Shown here: one piece after another, positions 49,029-56,935 of the stretch
Numbering within the stretch: the first letter of the stretch is position 1
Layout: each line of letters opens with the position of its first letter
Made by a program: the position numbers and the translations under genes
Source: Actinomadura rudentiformis
GTDB lineage: Bacteria > Actinomycetota > Actinomycetes > Streptosporangiales > Streptosporangiaceae
NCBI RefSeq assembly: GCF_008923185.1
Contig: NZ_WBMT01000001.1
Location: forward strand, 372,001 to 436,000
Reading direction: 5' to 3'
Length of the DNA: 64,000 nucleotides
The notes under the pieces: model-generated
Told to the model about the DNA's origin: nothing
What the model saw: the letters and a program-made list of their open reading frames with translations, nothing else
Databases searched by the model: none

Positions 49029-50516
49029 GTGACCGACATCCTGTATGAGGGCTGGCGCGAGCGGGCCGCCCGGCTGGCACCGCACACCGACCACCACATC
49101 GGCGGCGCCTTCGTGCCGAGCCGTGACGGCGCCACGTCGCCGGTCGTCTCTCCCCGGGACGGCCGCACGATCGCCGACGTGGCCGCCGCCGGACCGGAGG
49201 ACGTCGACCGGGCGGTGGCCGCGGCTCGGCGGGCCTTCGACGAAGGGCCGTGGCCCCGGCTCGCCCCCGCCGAACGCAAAGCCGCCCTCCTCCGCCTGGC
49301 CGACCTCGTCGAGCGTGACCGCCAGACCCTCGCCCTGCTGGTCTCGCTGGAGATGGGCAAGCCGATCTCGGAGGCGGACGGCATCGAACTGCGAGCGGTC
49401 ATCGGCTGCCTGCGCTGGTACGCCGAGGCCGCCGACAAGCTCGTCGACGAGTCGCCCCGGACGGCCGCCGGCTCCCTGGCCCTGGTCACCCGCGAGCCGG
49501 TCGGGGTGGTCGCCGCGGTCGTCCCATGGAACTTCCCGCTCACGATGGCGGCGTGGAAGCTCGCCCCGGCGCTGACCGCCGGGTGCACGGTGGTCCTGAA
49601 GCCCGCCGAGGAGTCGCCGTTGTCGGCGCTGCGGCTGGCCGCGCTGGCCGCCGAGGCCGGACTGCCGGACGGAGTGCTCAACGTCGTCAACGGCCCCGGC
49701 GAGGTCGCAGGGCGGGCGCTCGGCGAACATCCCGGTGTCGACACGCTGGCCTTCACCGGCTCCACCGAGGTCGGCCGCCATTTCCTGCGCTATGCCGCCG
49801 GCTCCAACCTCAAGCGCGTGTGGCTGGAGCTGGGGGGCAAGTCGCCCAACATCATCCTGCCGGACGCGCCCGACCTCGACGCCGCCGCCGACACAGCCGC
49901 CTGGGGCATCTTCTTCAACGCCGGCGAGATGTGCACGGCCCCGTCCCGATTGCTCGTCCATCGCTCCGTCGCCGGCCGGGTGCTGGACCGGATCGTCTCC
50001 CGTGCCGAGAAGCTCGTGGTCGGTGACCCGCTCGACCCGGCCACGGCCATGGGCCCGCTGGTCTCGGCTCGCCAGCGCGACCGCGTCCTGTCGTACGTGC
50101 AAGCGGGCAACGCCGAAGGTGCCCGCCTGCGCGCCGGAGGCTCCACGATCGAAGGGGACGGGTACTACCTGCGCCCGACCGTCTTCGACCAGGTCGAGCC
50201 CGGGATGCGGATCGCCCGGGAGGAGATCTTCGGGCCGGTGCTGTCGGTGCTGGAGTTCGACGACCTCGACGAGGCCGTGAGGCTGGCCAACGACACCGAC
50301 TACGGCCTGGCCGCCGCCGTCTGGACCTCCGACCTGTCGACCGCGCACACGGTCTCACGCGCGCTCCGGGCCGGCACGGTCTGGGTCAACTGCTACGAGG
50401 AAGGCGACATGAGCGTCCCGTTCGGCGGCGTCAGGCAGTCGGGCCACGGCCGGGACAAGTCGCTGCACGCCCTCGACAAGTACCTCGACCTCAAGACCAC
50501 CTGGATCGCCCTGTGA
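49029..50516 (+). CDS. puuC: PuuC-like gamma-glutamyl-aminoaldehyde dehydrogenase
   Basis: The protein has 495 residues from GTG 49029, with GGAGAGG upstream. ALDH residues are in place: Asn168 (PWNFP), Glu267 (LELGGKSP) and Cys302 (GEMCTAPSR). The ending VNCYEEGDMSVPFGGVRQSG followed by GRDKSLHALDKY is very close to PuuC, which oxidises gamma-glutamyl-gamma-aminobutyraldehyde in putrescine breakdown. Its stop overlaps the PuuD-like gene by 4 bases (GTGA). With the GS-like gene this gives three of the four Puu enzymes. Confidence 0.88.
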   Translation: MTDILYEGWRERAARLAPHTDHHIGGAFVPSRDGATSPVVSPRDGRTIADVAAAGPEDVDRAVAAARRAFDEGPWPRLAPAERKAALLRLADLVERDRQTLALLVSLEMGKPISEADGIELRAVIGCLRWYAEAADKLVDESPRTAAGSLALVTREPVGVVAAVVPWNFPLTMAAWKLAPALTAGCTVVLKPAEESPLSALRLAALAAEAGLPDGVLNVVNGPGEVAGRALGEHPGVDTLAFTGSTEVGRHFLRYAAGSNLKRVWLELGGKSPNIILPDAPDLDAAADTAAWGIFFNAGEMCTAPSRLLVHRSVAGRVLDRIVSRAEKLVVGDPLDPATAMGPLVSARQRDRVLSYVQAGNAEGARLRAGGSTIEGDGYYLRPTVFDQVEPGMRIAREEIFGPVLSVLEFDDLDEAVRLANDTDYGLAAAVWTSDLSTAHTVSRALRAGTVWVNCYEEGDMSVPFGGVRQSGHGRDKSLHALDKYLDLKTTWIAL

Positions 50517-51238
50517 GCGTCCGCCCGCTGATCGCGATCCCGGCTCGCTTCTCCGCCGGCGCCTCGGCGCTGCGCTACGCCGCCGAGGTCGCCGCGCGCA
50601 CGCTGGTCGAGGCGGTCTGGCGGGGCGGCGGCGAACCGTTCATCATGCACCCGGCCGAACCCGCGCGGGTCGCCGGGCGGCTGGCTCGCTGCGACGGCGT
50701 GCTGCTGCCGGGCGGCGGCGACCTGCATCCCCGCCACTACGGCGCCGCAAGCGAGCACGAGGCCCTTTATGACGTGGACGAGGAGCAGGACGCCTTCGAC
50801 CTGGCCGTCGCAGCGCACGCCCTCGCCACCGGGGTGCCGATGCTGGCGATCTGCCGGGGCCTGCAGATCGTCAACGTGGTCCGCGGTGGAACGCTGCGGC
50901 AGCACATGGAGACCGACCACCGCCATGTCGTCCACCAGGTAGCCGCCGAGTCCGGCTCATTGCTGGCAAAGACAACCGGCACGCACGGCCTGACCTTGTC
51001 CTGCTACCACCATCAGGACATCGACAGGCTCGCCGGCGGTCTGGCCGTGACGGCGCGGGCTGCCGACGGGACGATCGAGGCCGTGGAGCTCCCCGATGCG
51101 ACCGGCTGGTTCCTCGGCGTCCAGTGGCACCCGGAGGACACGGCTGCGAACGACCCGGCCCAGCAGTCCCTCTTCAGCGCTCTCGTTCGGGCGTCCGCCG
51201 GCGCGGACACCCATTCACACGAGCTGGGCGTGGCGTAG
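50513..51238 (+). CDS. puuD: PuuD-like gamma-glutamyl-amide hydrolase (peptidase C26, class I amidotransferase fold)
   Basis: The protein has 241 residues from GTG 50513, translationally coupled to the PuuC-like gene. The nucleophile lies in AICRGLQ (Cys114) and the His/Glu pair in GVQWHPED (His206, Glu208). The oxyanion region LLPGGGDLHPRHYG is typical of C26 enzymes. PuuD releases glutamate from gamma-glutamyl-GABA. Here it should free the carboxylic acid formed from the gamma-glutamylated amine. Its 3' end overlaps the convergent second amidotransferase gene by 24 bases. Confidence 0.9.
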   Translation: MSVRPLIAIPARFSAGASALRYAAEVAARTLVEAVWRGGGEPFIMHPAEPARVAGRLARCDGVLLPGGGDLHPRHYGAASEHEALYDVDEEQDAFDLAVAAHALATGVPMLAICRGLQIVNVVRGGTLRQHMETDHRHVVHQVAAESGSLLAKTTGTHGLTLSCYHHQDIDRLAGGLAVTARAADGTIEAVELPDATGWFLGVQWHPEDTAANDPAQQSLFSALVRASAGADTHSHELGVA

Positions 51239-51919
51239 GAACGCGTCCATCAGATCGTGCGCGCGGCGTTCGGCGGCGGGCGCCGTCGCCCGGGTGCGGT
51301 CGAGGACCGCCTCCGGGTCGAGTCCCAGCCGCCGCATGTCCCTGTCGCCGCCGTACGACAGCCACAGTTGCAGCTCGCGCACGGTGATCTCGGGATGGAA
51401 CTGGACGCCGAGGCTGCGCCCGATCCGGAAGGCCTGCGGGGCGACCTCGTTGCGAGCGATCTCGATGGCGCCCGGAGGCATCACCCAGCGGTCGAAGTGG
51501 TACTGGAACCACGGCCCCGGCCCGACGAGCGCGGGCTCATCGGTCTCGACGTCCACCCAGCCGATCTCGGGGCGCGGCGCGCGCTCCACCCCGCCGCCCA
51601 ACGCCACCGCCAGGGCCTGACCGCCGAAGCAGATGCCCAGGATCGGCACTCCGATCGCGTGCGCCTTGCGCAGCAGAGCGAGCTCGCCGGGGATCCAGGC
51701 GCCGATCGCCGCCTCGTCGTCGACCGACCACGGCGCGCCCATCGCCACGATCAGGTCCCACCCGTCCGGATCGGGGAAGTCGATCTCCACGCCGGGAGCC
51801 TGGTGCCGCTCGGCCGGCACGACGACCAGTTCCGTGACCTCGAAGCCGTGCTGGACCAGCCTGTCCCCGACCGGCCCGATCGGGGACACGGCGTCGTGCT
51901 CGATCACCAGCGCGCGCAT
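51215..51919 (-). CDS. Type 1 glutamine amidotransferase-like protein
   Basis: The protein has 234 residues from ATG 51919; an in-frame ATG at 51952 overlaps box E and is less likely. The triad is seen as GICFGGQ (Cys97) and GVQFHPE (His175, Glu177). It differs from the PuuD-like protein in the region before the nucleophile (VAMGAPWSVDDEAAIGAW) and resembles GMP-synthase-like amidotransferase proteins. A similar protein acts with a GS-like ligase in aniline degradation. It is alone on its strand but has cluster box E in its promoter, so it is probably part of the same regulon. Confidence 0.85.
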   Translation of the reverse strand: MRALVIEHDAVSPIGPVGDRLVQHGFEVTELVVVPAERHQAPGVEIDFPDPDGWDLIVAMGAPWSVDDEAAIGAWIPGELALLRKAHAIGVPILGICFGGQALAVALGGGVERAPRPEIGWVDVETDEPALVGPGPWFQYHFDRWVMPPGAIEIARNEVAPQAFRIGRSLGVQFHPEITVRELQLWLSYGGDRDMRRLGLDPEAVLDRTRATAPAAERRAHDLMDAFLRHAQLV

Positions 51920-51950
51920 ACGGCCCTTCCGTTCCACTCGCCCGCAGTCC

Positions 51951-51964
51951 ATTTGCCCCCAAAC
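51951..51964. promoter_or_regulatory. Cluster box E upstream of the second amidotransferase gene
   Basis: On the minus strand this reads GTTTGGGGGCAAAT, an exact match to GTTTGGNNNCAAAY, 32 bases before the start at 51919. The adjoining ATATCGTTTGG stretch matches box B. Confidence 0.65.
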
Positions 51965-51995
51965 GATATCTGATCGTTCGGCGCGCACGGTCTCA

Positions 51996-52012
51996 TTGCA
52001 TCATTGATGCAA
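51996..52012. promoter_or_regulatory. Palindrome upstream of superoxide dismutase, Nur/Fur-like
   Basis: TTGCATCATTGATGCAA is a perfect palindrome around one central base. A further TTGCAA lies at 52024-52029. TTGCA/TGCAA half-sites are the elements used by Nur at Streptomyces sodF promoters, though the spacing differs from the published tGCaa-N5-ttGCA. Confidence 0.5.
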
Positions 52013-52039
52013 GTGCGAATAGTTTGCAATAGTGGCCGC

Positions 52040-52639
52040 ATGACGTACTCACTTCCCGACCTCCCCTACGACTACGCCGCCCTCGAGCCGGCGATCACCG
52101 GGGAGATCCTGGAACTTCACCACTCCAAGCACCACGCCGCATACGTCAAGGGCGCCAACGACACGTTGGAGAAGCTGGCGGAGGCCCGCGACAAGGACCA
52201 GCTCGGCGGCCTGGTCGGGCTGGAGAAGACGCTGGCCTTCAACCTGTCGGGCCACGTACTGCACACGATCTTCTGGGACAACCTGTCCCCGGACGGCGGC
52301 GATCGCCCCGACGGCGAGCTCGGCTCGGCCATCGACGAGCACTTCGGCTCGTTCGAGGCGTTCAAGAAGCAGCTCACCACCGCCACCGCGACGGTGCAGG
52401 GTTCCGGATGGGGTGTGCTCGGCTGGGAGCCGTTGGGCCAGAAGCTGATCGTTCAGCAGGTGTACGACCACCACGGCAACGTCGGCATGGGCTCCGTGCC
52501 GCTGCTGGTCTTCGACGCCTGGGAGCACGCCTACTACCTGCAATACCGCAACGTGCGTCCCGACTATGTCCAGAAGCTGTGGGACCTGGTCAACTGGAAC
52601 GACGTCGCCGCACGCCTCACGGCCGCCAAGGGTGCCTGA
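52040..52639 (+). CDS. sodF: Fe/Mn superoxide dismutase
   Basis: The protein has 199 residues from ATG 52040. The first metal histidine lies in [15 protein letters not shown] (His27), the second in [10 protein letters not shown], and the Asp/His pair in [11 protein letters not shown]. The metal (Fe or Mn) cannot be fixed from these motifs alone. The symbol sodF is proposed because TTGCA half-sites like those of nickel-regulated actinomycete sodF lie upstream. It removes superoxide in the cytosol and may protect the iron dioxygenase and P450 chemistry next door. An 18-bp hairpin ends the gene. Confidence 0.9.
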   Translation: MTYSLPDLPYDYAALEPAITGEILELHHSKHHAAYVKGANDTLEKLAEARDKDQLGGLVGLEKTLAFNLSGHVLHTIFWDNLSPDGGDRPDGELGSAIDEHFGSFEAFKKQLTTATATVQGSGWGVLGWEPLGQKLIVQQVYDHHGNVGMGSVPLLVFDAWEHAYYLQYRNVRPDYVQKLWDLVNWNDVAARLTAAKGA

Positions 52640-52660
52640 CCCGGTGAGGGCTCGCTGACC

Positions 52661-52723
52661 GCGGCGCCCACCGGACCCGGATCATGCTCAGAACACGGTC
52701 CCTCGGGGTCCGGCGGGCGCCGC
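52661..52723. terminator. Long-stem terminator after superoxide dismutase
   Basis: Two 18-base arms (52661-52678 and 52706-52723) pair with a single mismatch around a 27-base loop; the outer ends are GCGGCGCCC and GGGCGCCGC. It lies between the dismutase stop and the end of the convergent gene and could serve both. Confidence 0.8.
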
Positions 52724-52780
52724 TCAGCGTTCTCCACCCTGTACCGCCGCGCGCGAACGCGGCGCCAAGACCGGGTGACG

Positions 52781-53698
52781 CTAGAACTCCCAGCCGCCCA
52801 TGGTGTAGCAGTGGTCGCTGGCTGTGACGTCGTCGGGGTGGCGGCAATAGGGGAAGGACGGGCGCGGCGTTCCCACGCCCCTTTCGACGAAGATGTAGTC
52901 GAGGTGCTTGGTGGCCTTGGAGCGGATGCCGTCACCCGTCCAGGTCGGAAAGGTGCCGATCGGATCGCCGTTGGCGTCGGTGCCCGTCTGTACCAGGTCG
53001 ACCATGTCGCCGTACTCCGGCGGGAGCTGGTCGGGGCCGATGTTGAAGTCGCCCGTGAGGACCAGTCTGCGTCCGGGGCCACCTTCGGCGTTGAAGGCGC
53101 GAGCCTCCTGGTGATAGATGCTCGCCTGCTTCGGCGCCACCACCGCATCGGTCTCCAGATGTCCCGTGCAGACGGTCATGGGGCCGGCGTTCGTCTTCGC
53201 CCACAGGCACAGCGCCCATCGGCATTCGTCCTTGTCGCACTCCAAGCCGGGGTTGGGCAGCTCGATGCGCTTGATCTTCTCCACGACGCCGCCGGGCGTG
53301 AACACGGCGCTGCCGTACGGTCCGCACAGGGGATGGCGGGGAGCGGCCAGCTGGAACACGCCGTCGGTCTTCAGGTCACGGCGCAGCTTGTAGTAGTCAG
53401 CCATGCAGATCTCGTTGACCGAGATGAACCAGGGCCGATCCGAGGCGGCGAGGCGGCGCAGCTGGTCGAGCGCCCCCTCGCGGTACTTCGCACCACGCTG
53501 AGTGCCGTCTGGCGGGCCGCAGAAAAAGTTGCCCTGGCAGAGATTGTAGTGATGGATCTTCACGGTCGCCGTCGCGGCCTCGGCCGGGAAGATCCGGTCG
53601 GGAACACCGCCCCACACGGATGCGGTCAGCGTTCCGATCAAAGCGACCACCACGCCCAGCAAGGCAGCCACGCGTGATCTGCCGTGCTTGCCGCGCAT
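52781..53698 (-). CDS. Secreted endonuclease/exonuclease/phosphatase-fold protein
   Basis: The protein has 305 residues from ATG 53698; in-frame GTG codons at 53704 and 53722 are alternatives. A Sec signal with hydrophobic core AALLGVVVALIGTLTASVW precedes the domain. EEP-fold motifs follow in order: HHYNLCQGN, SVNEIC, CTGHLET, LTGDFNIGPDQ and the final ASDHC. Six or more cysteines suggest disulfides outside the cell. The family includes DNases, phosphodiesterases and sphingomyelinase-like enzymes, and the substrate is not clear. Two dyads lie upstream (53753-53764 and 53781-53811). Confidence 0.85.
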   Translation of the reverse strand: MRGKHGRSRVAALLGVVVALIGTLTASVWGGVPDRIFPAEAATATVKIHHYNLCQGNFFCGPPDGTQRGAKYREGALDQLRRLAASDRPWFISVNEICMADYYKLRRDLKTDGVFQLAAPRHPLCGPYGSAVFTPGGVVEKIKRIELPNPGLECDKDECRWALCLWAKTNAGPMTVCTGHLETDAVVAPKQASIYHQEARAFNAEGGPGRRLVLTGDFNIGPDQLPPEYGDMVDLVQTGTDANGDPIGTFPTWTGDGIRSKATKHLDYIFVERGVGTPRPSFPYCRHPDDVTASDHCYTMGGWEF

Positions 53699-53752
53699 TG
53701 ACACCTGCTGCCCCACCTTCACCGACGGCAGATTCGCATGACACTGATCTCG

Positions 53753-53764
53753 GCTCTATAGAGC
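53753..53764. promoter_or_regulatory. Perfect 12-bp palindrome upstream of the EEP gene
   Basis: GCTCTATAGAGC is fully self-complementary, 55 bases before the EEP start. It may be an operator; no regulator gene is adjacent. Confidence 0.4.
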
Positions 53765-53780
53765 ATTTCCCAGCGGGTCG

Positions 53781-53811
53781 ACGCAAGATACCCCGCTTGG
53801 CGATCTTGCGT
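53781..53811. terminator. Inverted repeat between the EEP gene and the acidic-tail gene
   Basis: ACGCAAGAT (53781-53789) and ATCTTGCGT (53803-53811) are perfect 9-bp arms around 13 bases. It could stop transcripts from the 54078 gene or act in the EEP promoter. Confidence 0.45.
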
Positions 53812-53838
53812 GGGTGCTGAGGAGGGTGCGGCGCTTGA

Positions 53839-53868
53839 CGACCACCGCCGCTGGTGCGGCGGTGGTCG
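53839..53868 (-). terminator. Terminator of the small acidic-tail gene
   Basis: CGACCACCGCCGC and GCGGCGGTGGTCG form a perfect 13-bp stem with a 4-base loop, 25 bases past the stop of the minus-strand gene at 53893. Confidence 0.8.
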
Positions 53869-53892
53869 CCTTGGCTGGATGGTGCGGACGGG

Positions 53893-54078
53893 TCAGTCGT
53901 CGTCTCCGTCGTCGTCGTCTCCGCCGTCATCGTCACCGTCCGACGGGGCGCAGCCGGCGGTCACCGCGACGGTCGTTCCGATGGCCGCCACCACCGCGAC
54001 CGTTGAGACGGACGCGGGGATGAGGGCCGTGCTGAGGGCCAGCAGGGCCTTGACGAACTTCAACAGCACACTGGTCAT
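53893..54078 (-). CDS. Small membrane protein with poly-Asp/Gly tail, unknown function
   Basis: The protein has 61 residues. ATG 54078 is preceded by GGGGAGGACCC, a strong ribosome-binding site, and the gene is followed by its own perfect terminator, so it is very likely real. A hydrophobic segment of about 35 residues (LLKFVKALLALSTALIPASVS, then TVAVVAAIGTTVAVTAG) leads to a cysteine. A tail of Asp and Gly only (SDGDDDGGDDDDGDDD) follows. The cysteine context TAGC weakly resembles a lipobox. The tail could bind calcium or other cations. I know no matching family. Confidence 0.7.
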   Translation of the reverse strand: MTSVLLKFVKALLALSTALIPASVSTVAVVAAIGTTVAVTAGCAPSDGDDDGGDDDDGDDD

Positions 54079-54254
54079 CTGGGTCCTCCCCACGTCGCGC
54101 GACGCCGATGGCCGCCCGATGGAACTGTGACGCAGCCGGGGGCGCGAAGCAATGGGGCGCGCTTGAAGGACACCTGCTCGTCACGTCGGGGTCACCGGCG
54201 GACCTGGCGGTCATGCTCATGCCCGGATGTCGGAAGCGGATCATTTGGTTGAAC

Positions 54255-54270
54255 TTTCATCGGATGTATC
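54255..54270. promoter_or_regulatory. Glycosidase operator, copy 1
   Basis: TTTCATCGGATGTATC; on the minus strand it reads ATACATCCGATGAAA, matching the shared pattern ATWCATCCKATGWAW. It lies about 100 bases before the GH3 start. Confidence 0.6.
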
Positions 54271-54318
54271 AAGCAAAAACCGCCCGTATGGCGTGTCAGT
54301 CTCCAGATTTAGCCCCAT

Positions 54319-54335
54319 ATTGATCGGATGAATAT
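54319..54335. promoter_or_regulatory. Glycosidase operator, copy 2
   Basis: ATTGATCGGATGAATAT; the minus strand contains ATTCATCCGATCAAT, one base off the shared pattern. It lies 36 bases before the GH3 start. The 292-base gap 54079-54370 otherwise shows no gene. Confidence 0.6.
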
Positions 54336-54370
54336 CTGGACAAGGTAGTGAGGAAGCGCTTTCCTGAGGT

Positions 54371-56935
54371 ATGGCCAGGCACCCCGTACTGCATGCGATC
54401 GGCACGTTCCTGCTTCTGACCTCGGCCGTCACGGCACCCGCCCAGGCCGGGGACCGCGCCACGGCCTCGAGCGCCGCCGCCCCCGGCTGTCCCGGCGAAC
54501 CCTGGATGGACCGAAGGCTCCCCGCCGCGCAACGGACCGCGCAGCTGCTGCCACGCATGACCCTCGACGAGAAGGCATCGATGACCGCGTCGTTGTACGA
54601 CGACCGGTACGCGCGCGAGACGCTGCCCATCGACCGGCTCTGCATCCCGGCGCTGCGGCTCAACAACGGGCCCGCGGGGGTCGGGTCGGGCGGCCCGGTG
54701 CAGCCCCAGACCACGGCCCTGCCCGCACCGCTCGGTCTCGCGGCGACCTTCGACGGCGCCATGGCGCGGGCGTACGGGGAGGTGCTCGGGCGGGAGACCC
54801 GCGACACCGGCCGCAACCTGATGGAGGGGCCGGCCGTGGACATCGCACGCGTTCCGCTGAACGGCCGCACGTTCGAGGGGTACGGCGAGGACCCCTACCT
54901 CTCGGGCCGCATCGTGACCGGCGCCGTCAAGGGCATCCAGGCGCAGGGCGTCATCGCCGAGCCCAAACACTACGTGGCCAACTCCCAGGAGACCGACCGC
55001 AACACCATCGACGAGAGGATCGACGAACGCACGCTCCGGCAGATCTACCTGCGTCCCTACGAGATGTCGGTCAAGCAGGGCCGGACGGGCGCGATCATGT
55101 GCGCCAAGAACCTGGTGAACGGCGCGCACGCCTGCGAGCACAAGGACCTCCTGCAGGGCGTGCTCAAGGACGAGTGGGGCTTCGACGGCCTCGTGGTCTC
55201 CGACTTCAACTCCTGCTACGACACCGTGCGCTGCGCCGAAGGCGGCCTGGACTTCGAGCTGCCCGTCGGCAAGTACTTCGGCGCGAAGCTGAAGGCCGCG
55301 GTGGAGGCCGGCCAGGTGAGCGCGGCCAACCTCGACGACCACGTGCGCCGGATCCTCACCACCATGTTCCGCTTCGGGATCTTCGACCGGCCGCAGGAGA
55401 CCCGCCCCATCGACGTCGAACGGGACGGCGCGGTCGCACGGCGGGTCGCCGAGGACGCGACCGTCCTGCTCAAGAACGACGACCGCGTCCTGCCGCTGCG
55501 CAAGGGCCGTTCGGTCGCGCTGATCGGCCCGTCCTCGCGCACCGCCGTGATCGGCGGCGGTGGCAGCGTCGGCGTCGCTCCGATCTACCAGGTGAACGCG
55601 CTCGACGCGGTCAAGCGCAGGGGAATGCGGGTCACGCACGCGCAGGGCATGCCGCCGGTCGAGCTGGGCCCGCAGCCCGCGATCCCCACGTACGCCCTGA
55701 GGTCGGAGGACGGCAGGCCGGGCCTGACCGCCCGCTATTACAAGAATCCGACCTGGACGGGCGAACCCGCGCTCACCCGCGTCGATCCGTGGATCGCGAT
55801 CGATCCCTCGGGCGGGCCGCCGCACGTGCCGGGCTTCCCGCCCGACGGCTGGTCGATCCGCTGGACCGGGACGCTCACCGCCCCGGCCGACGGCGACTAC
55901 ACCCTCCACCTCACCAACTACCGGTCCGCGTCCCTCTACCTCGACGGCGCCAAGCTGATCGAGAACGCGGGCTCCTTTCCCAGTGCCACCAAGTCCGTGA
56001 CCGTGCGCCTCACCGCAGGGCAGCGGCACACGTTCCAGGTCGACTGGACCAAGCCCGGCGGGCAGGCCATGATCTCGGTCGCATGGACGCCGCCGCCGGG
56101 TCTGGCCGACCCGCAGATCGCCGAGGCGGCCAGGGCCGCACGAGCCGCCGACACCGCCGTCGTCTTCGCGGCCAACAAGGACACCGAGGGCCGCGACCGC
56201 CCGGGCCTCGGCCTCCCCGGTCACCAGGACGAGCTCATCGAGGCCGTCGCCCGCGCGAACCCCCGTACGGTCGTCGTCCTCAACACCGGCGGCCCGGTGC
56301 TCATGCCGTGGGCCGGCAAGGTCGCCGCGATCGTTCAGGCCTGGTACCCCGGCCAGGAGCACGGCAACGCCGCCGCGTCGGTGCTTCTGGGCGAACGAGA
56401 TCCGTCCGGACGGCTGCCGATCACCTTCCCGAGGAGCCTGGCCGACACCCCGGCGAACACACCCGAGCAGTACCCGGGCGTGAACGGAGTCGCGCTCTTC
56501 TCCGAGGGACTGAGGGTCGGCTACCGGCACTTCGACGCCAAGGGCATCGAGCCGCTGTTCCCGTTCGGCCACGGCCTCTCCTACACCACGTTCCGCCTCT
56601 CACGTCTCAAAGTGCCCAGTGACCGAGTGAGCATGGACCAGGTGAGCGTGGACGTCGCCAACACCGGCCATCGGCGCGGCAGCCAGGTCGTCCAGATATA
56701 TGTCGGCGGCGCCGACGGGCACGACGCGGCGGCCCCGCCCCGGCGGCTGGCGGGCTTCGCCAAGATCTCACTTGCCCCCGGCGAACGCCGCCGAGTCACC
56801 GTCGAGCTCGACGAGCGCGCCTTCGCCCACTGGGACGTGGACGCGCACGCCTGGATCGTCCCGTCCGGCACGTACACCGTCTCGGCGGGCACCTCGTCCC
56901 GCAACCTGCCGCTCACCGTGAAGGTGCACCGATGA
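54371..56935 (+). CDS. Secreted GH3 beta-glycosidase with inserted PA14 domain
   Basis: The protein has 854 residues with a Sec signal ending near TAPAQA. The GH3 barrel runs from about 45 to 330, with KHY (199-201) and the nucleophile region VVSDFNSCYDT (Asp278); most GH3 enzymes have SDW, so SDF is a variation. The second GH3 domain is split by a PA14 module (about 445-590: LTARYYKNPTWTG, DGDYTLHL, LYLDGAKL). A fibronectin-III-like domain ends the protein. It cleaves terminal beta-linked sugars outside the cell. The next gene overlaps it by 4 bases, and two operator copies lie upstream. Confidence 0.9.
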   Translation: MARHPVLHAIGTFLLLTSAVTAPAQAGDRATASSAAAPGCPGEPWMDRRLPAAQRTAQLLPRMTLDEKASMTASLYDDRYARETLPIDRLCIPALRLNNGPAGVGSGGPVQPQTTALPAPLGLAATFDGAMARAYGEVLGRETRDTGRNLMEGPAVDIARVPLNGRTFEGYGEDPYLSGRIVTGAVKGIQAQGVIAEPKHYVANSQETDRNTIDERIDERTLRQIYLRPYEMSVKQGRTGAIMCAKNLVNGAHACEHKDLLQGVLKDEWGFDGLVVSDFNSCYDTVRCAEGGLDFELPVGKYFGAKLKAAVEAGQVSAANLDDHVRRILTTMFRFGIFDRPQETRPIDVERDGAVARRVAEDATVLLKNDDRVLPLRKGRSVALIGPSSRTAVIGGGGSVGVAPIYQVNALDAVKRRGMRVTHAQGMPPVELGPQPAIPTYALRSEDGRPGLTARYYKNPTWTGEPALTRVDPWIAIDPSGGPPHVPGFPPDGWSIRWTGTLTAPADGDYTLHLTNYRSASLYLDGAKLIENAGSFPSATKSVTVRLTAGQRHTFQVDWTKPGGQAMISVAWTPPPGLADPQIAEAARAARAADTAVVFAANKDTEGRDRPGLGLPGHQDELIEAVARANPRTVVVLNTGGPVLMPWAGKVAAIVQAWYPGQEHGNAAASVLLGERDPSGRLPITFPRSLADTPANTPEQYPGVNGVALFSEGLRVGYRHFDAKGIEPLFPFGHGLSYTTFRLSRLKVPSDRVSMDQVSVDVANTGHRRGSQVVQIYVGGADGHDAAAPPRRLAGFAKISLAPGERRRVTVELDERAFAHWDVDAHAWIVPSGTYTVSAGTSSRNLPLTVKVHR

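Noticed and set aside
37523..51964. A PuuB-type FAD amine oxidase in the catabolic block
   Set aside because: The only FAD protein is the ferredoxin reductase at 44324, whose two dinucleotide motifs and C-terminal domain fit reductases, not DAO-type oxidases.
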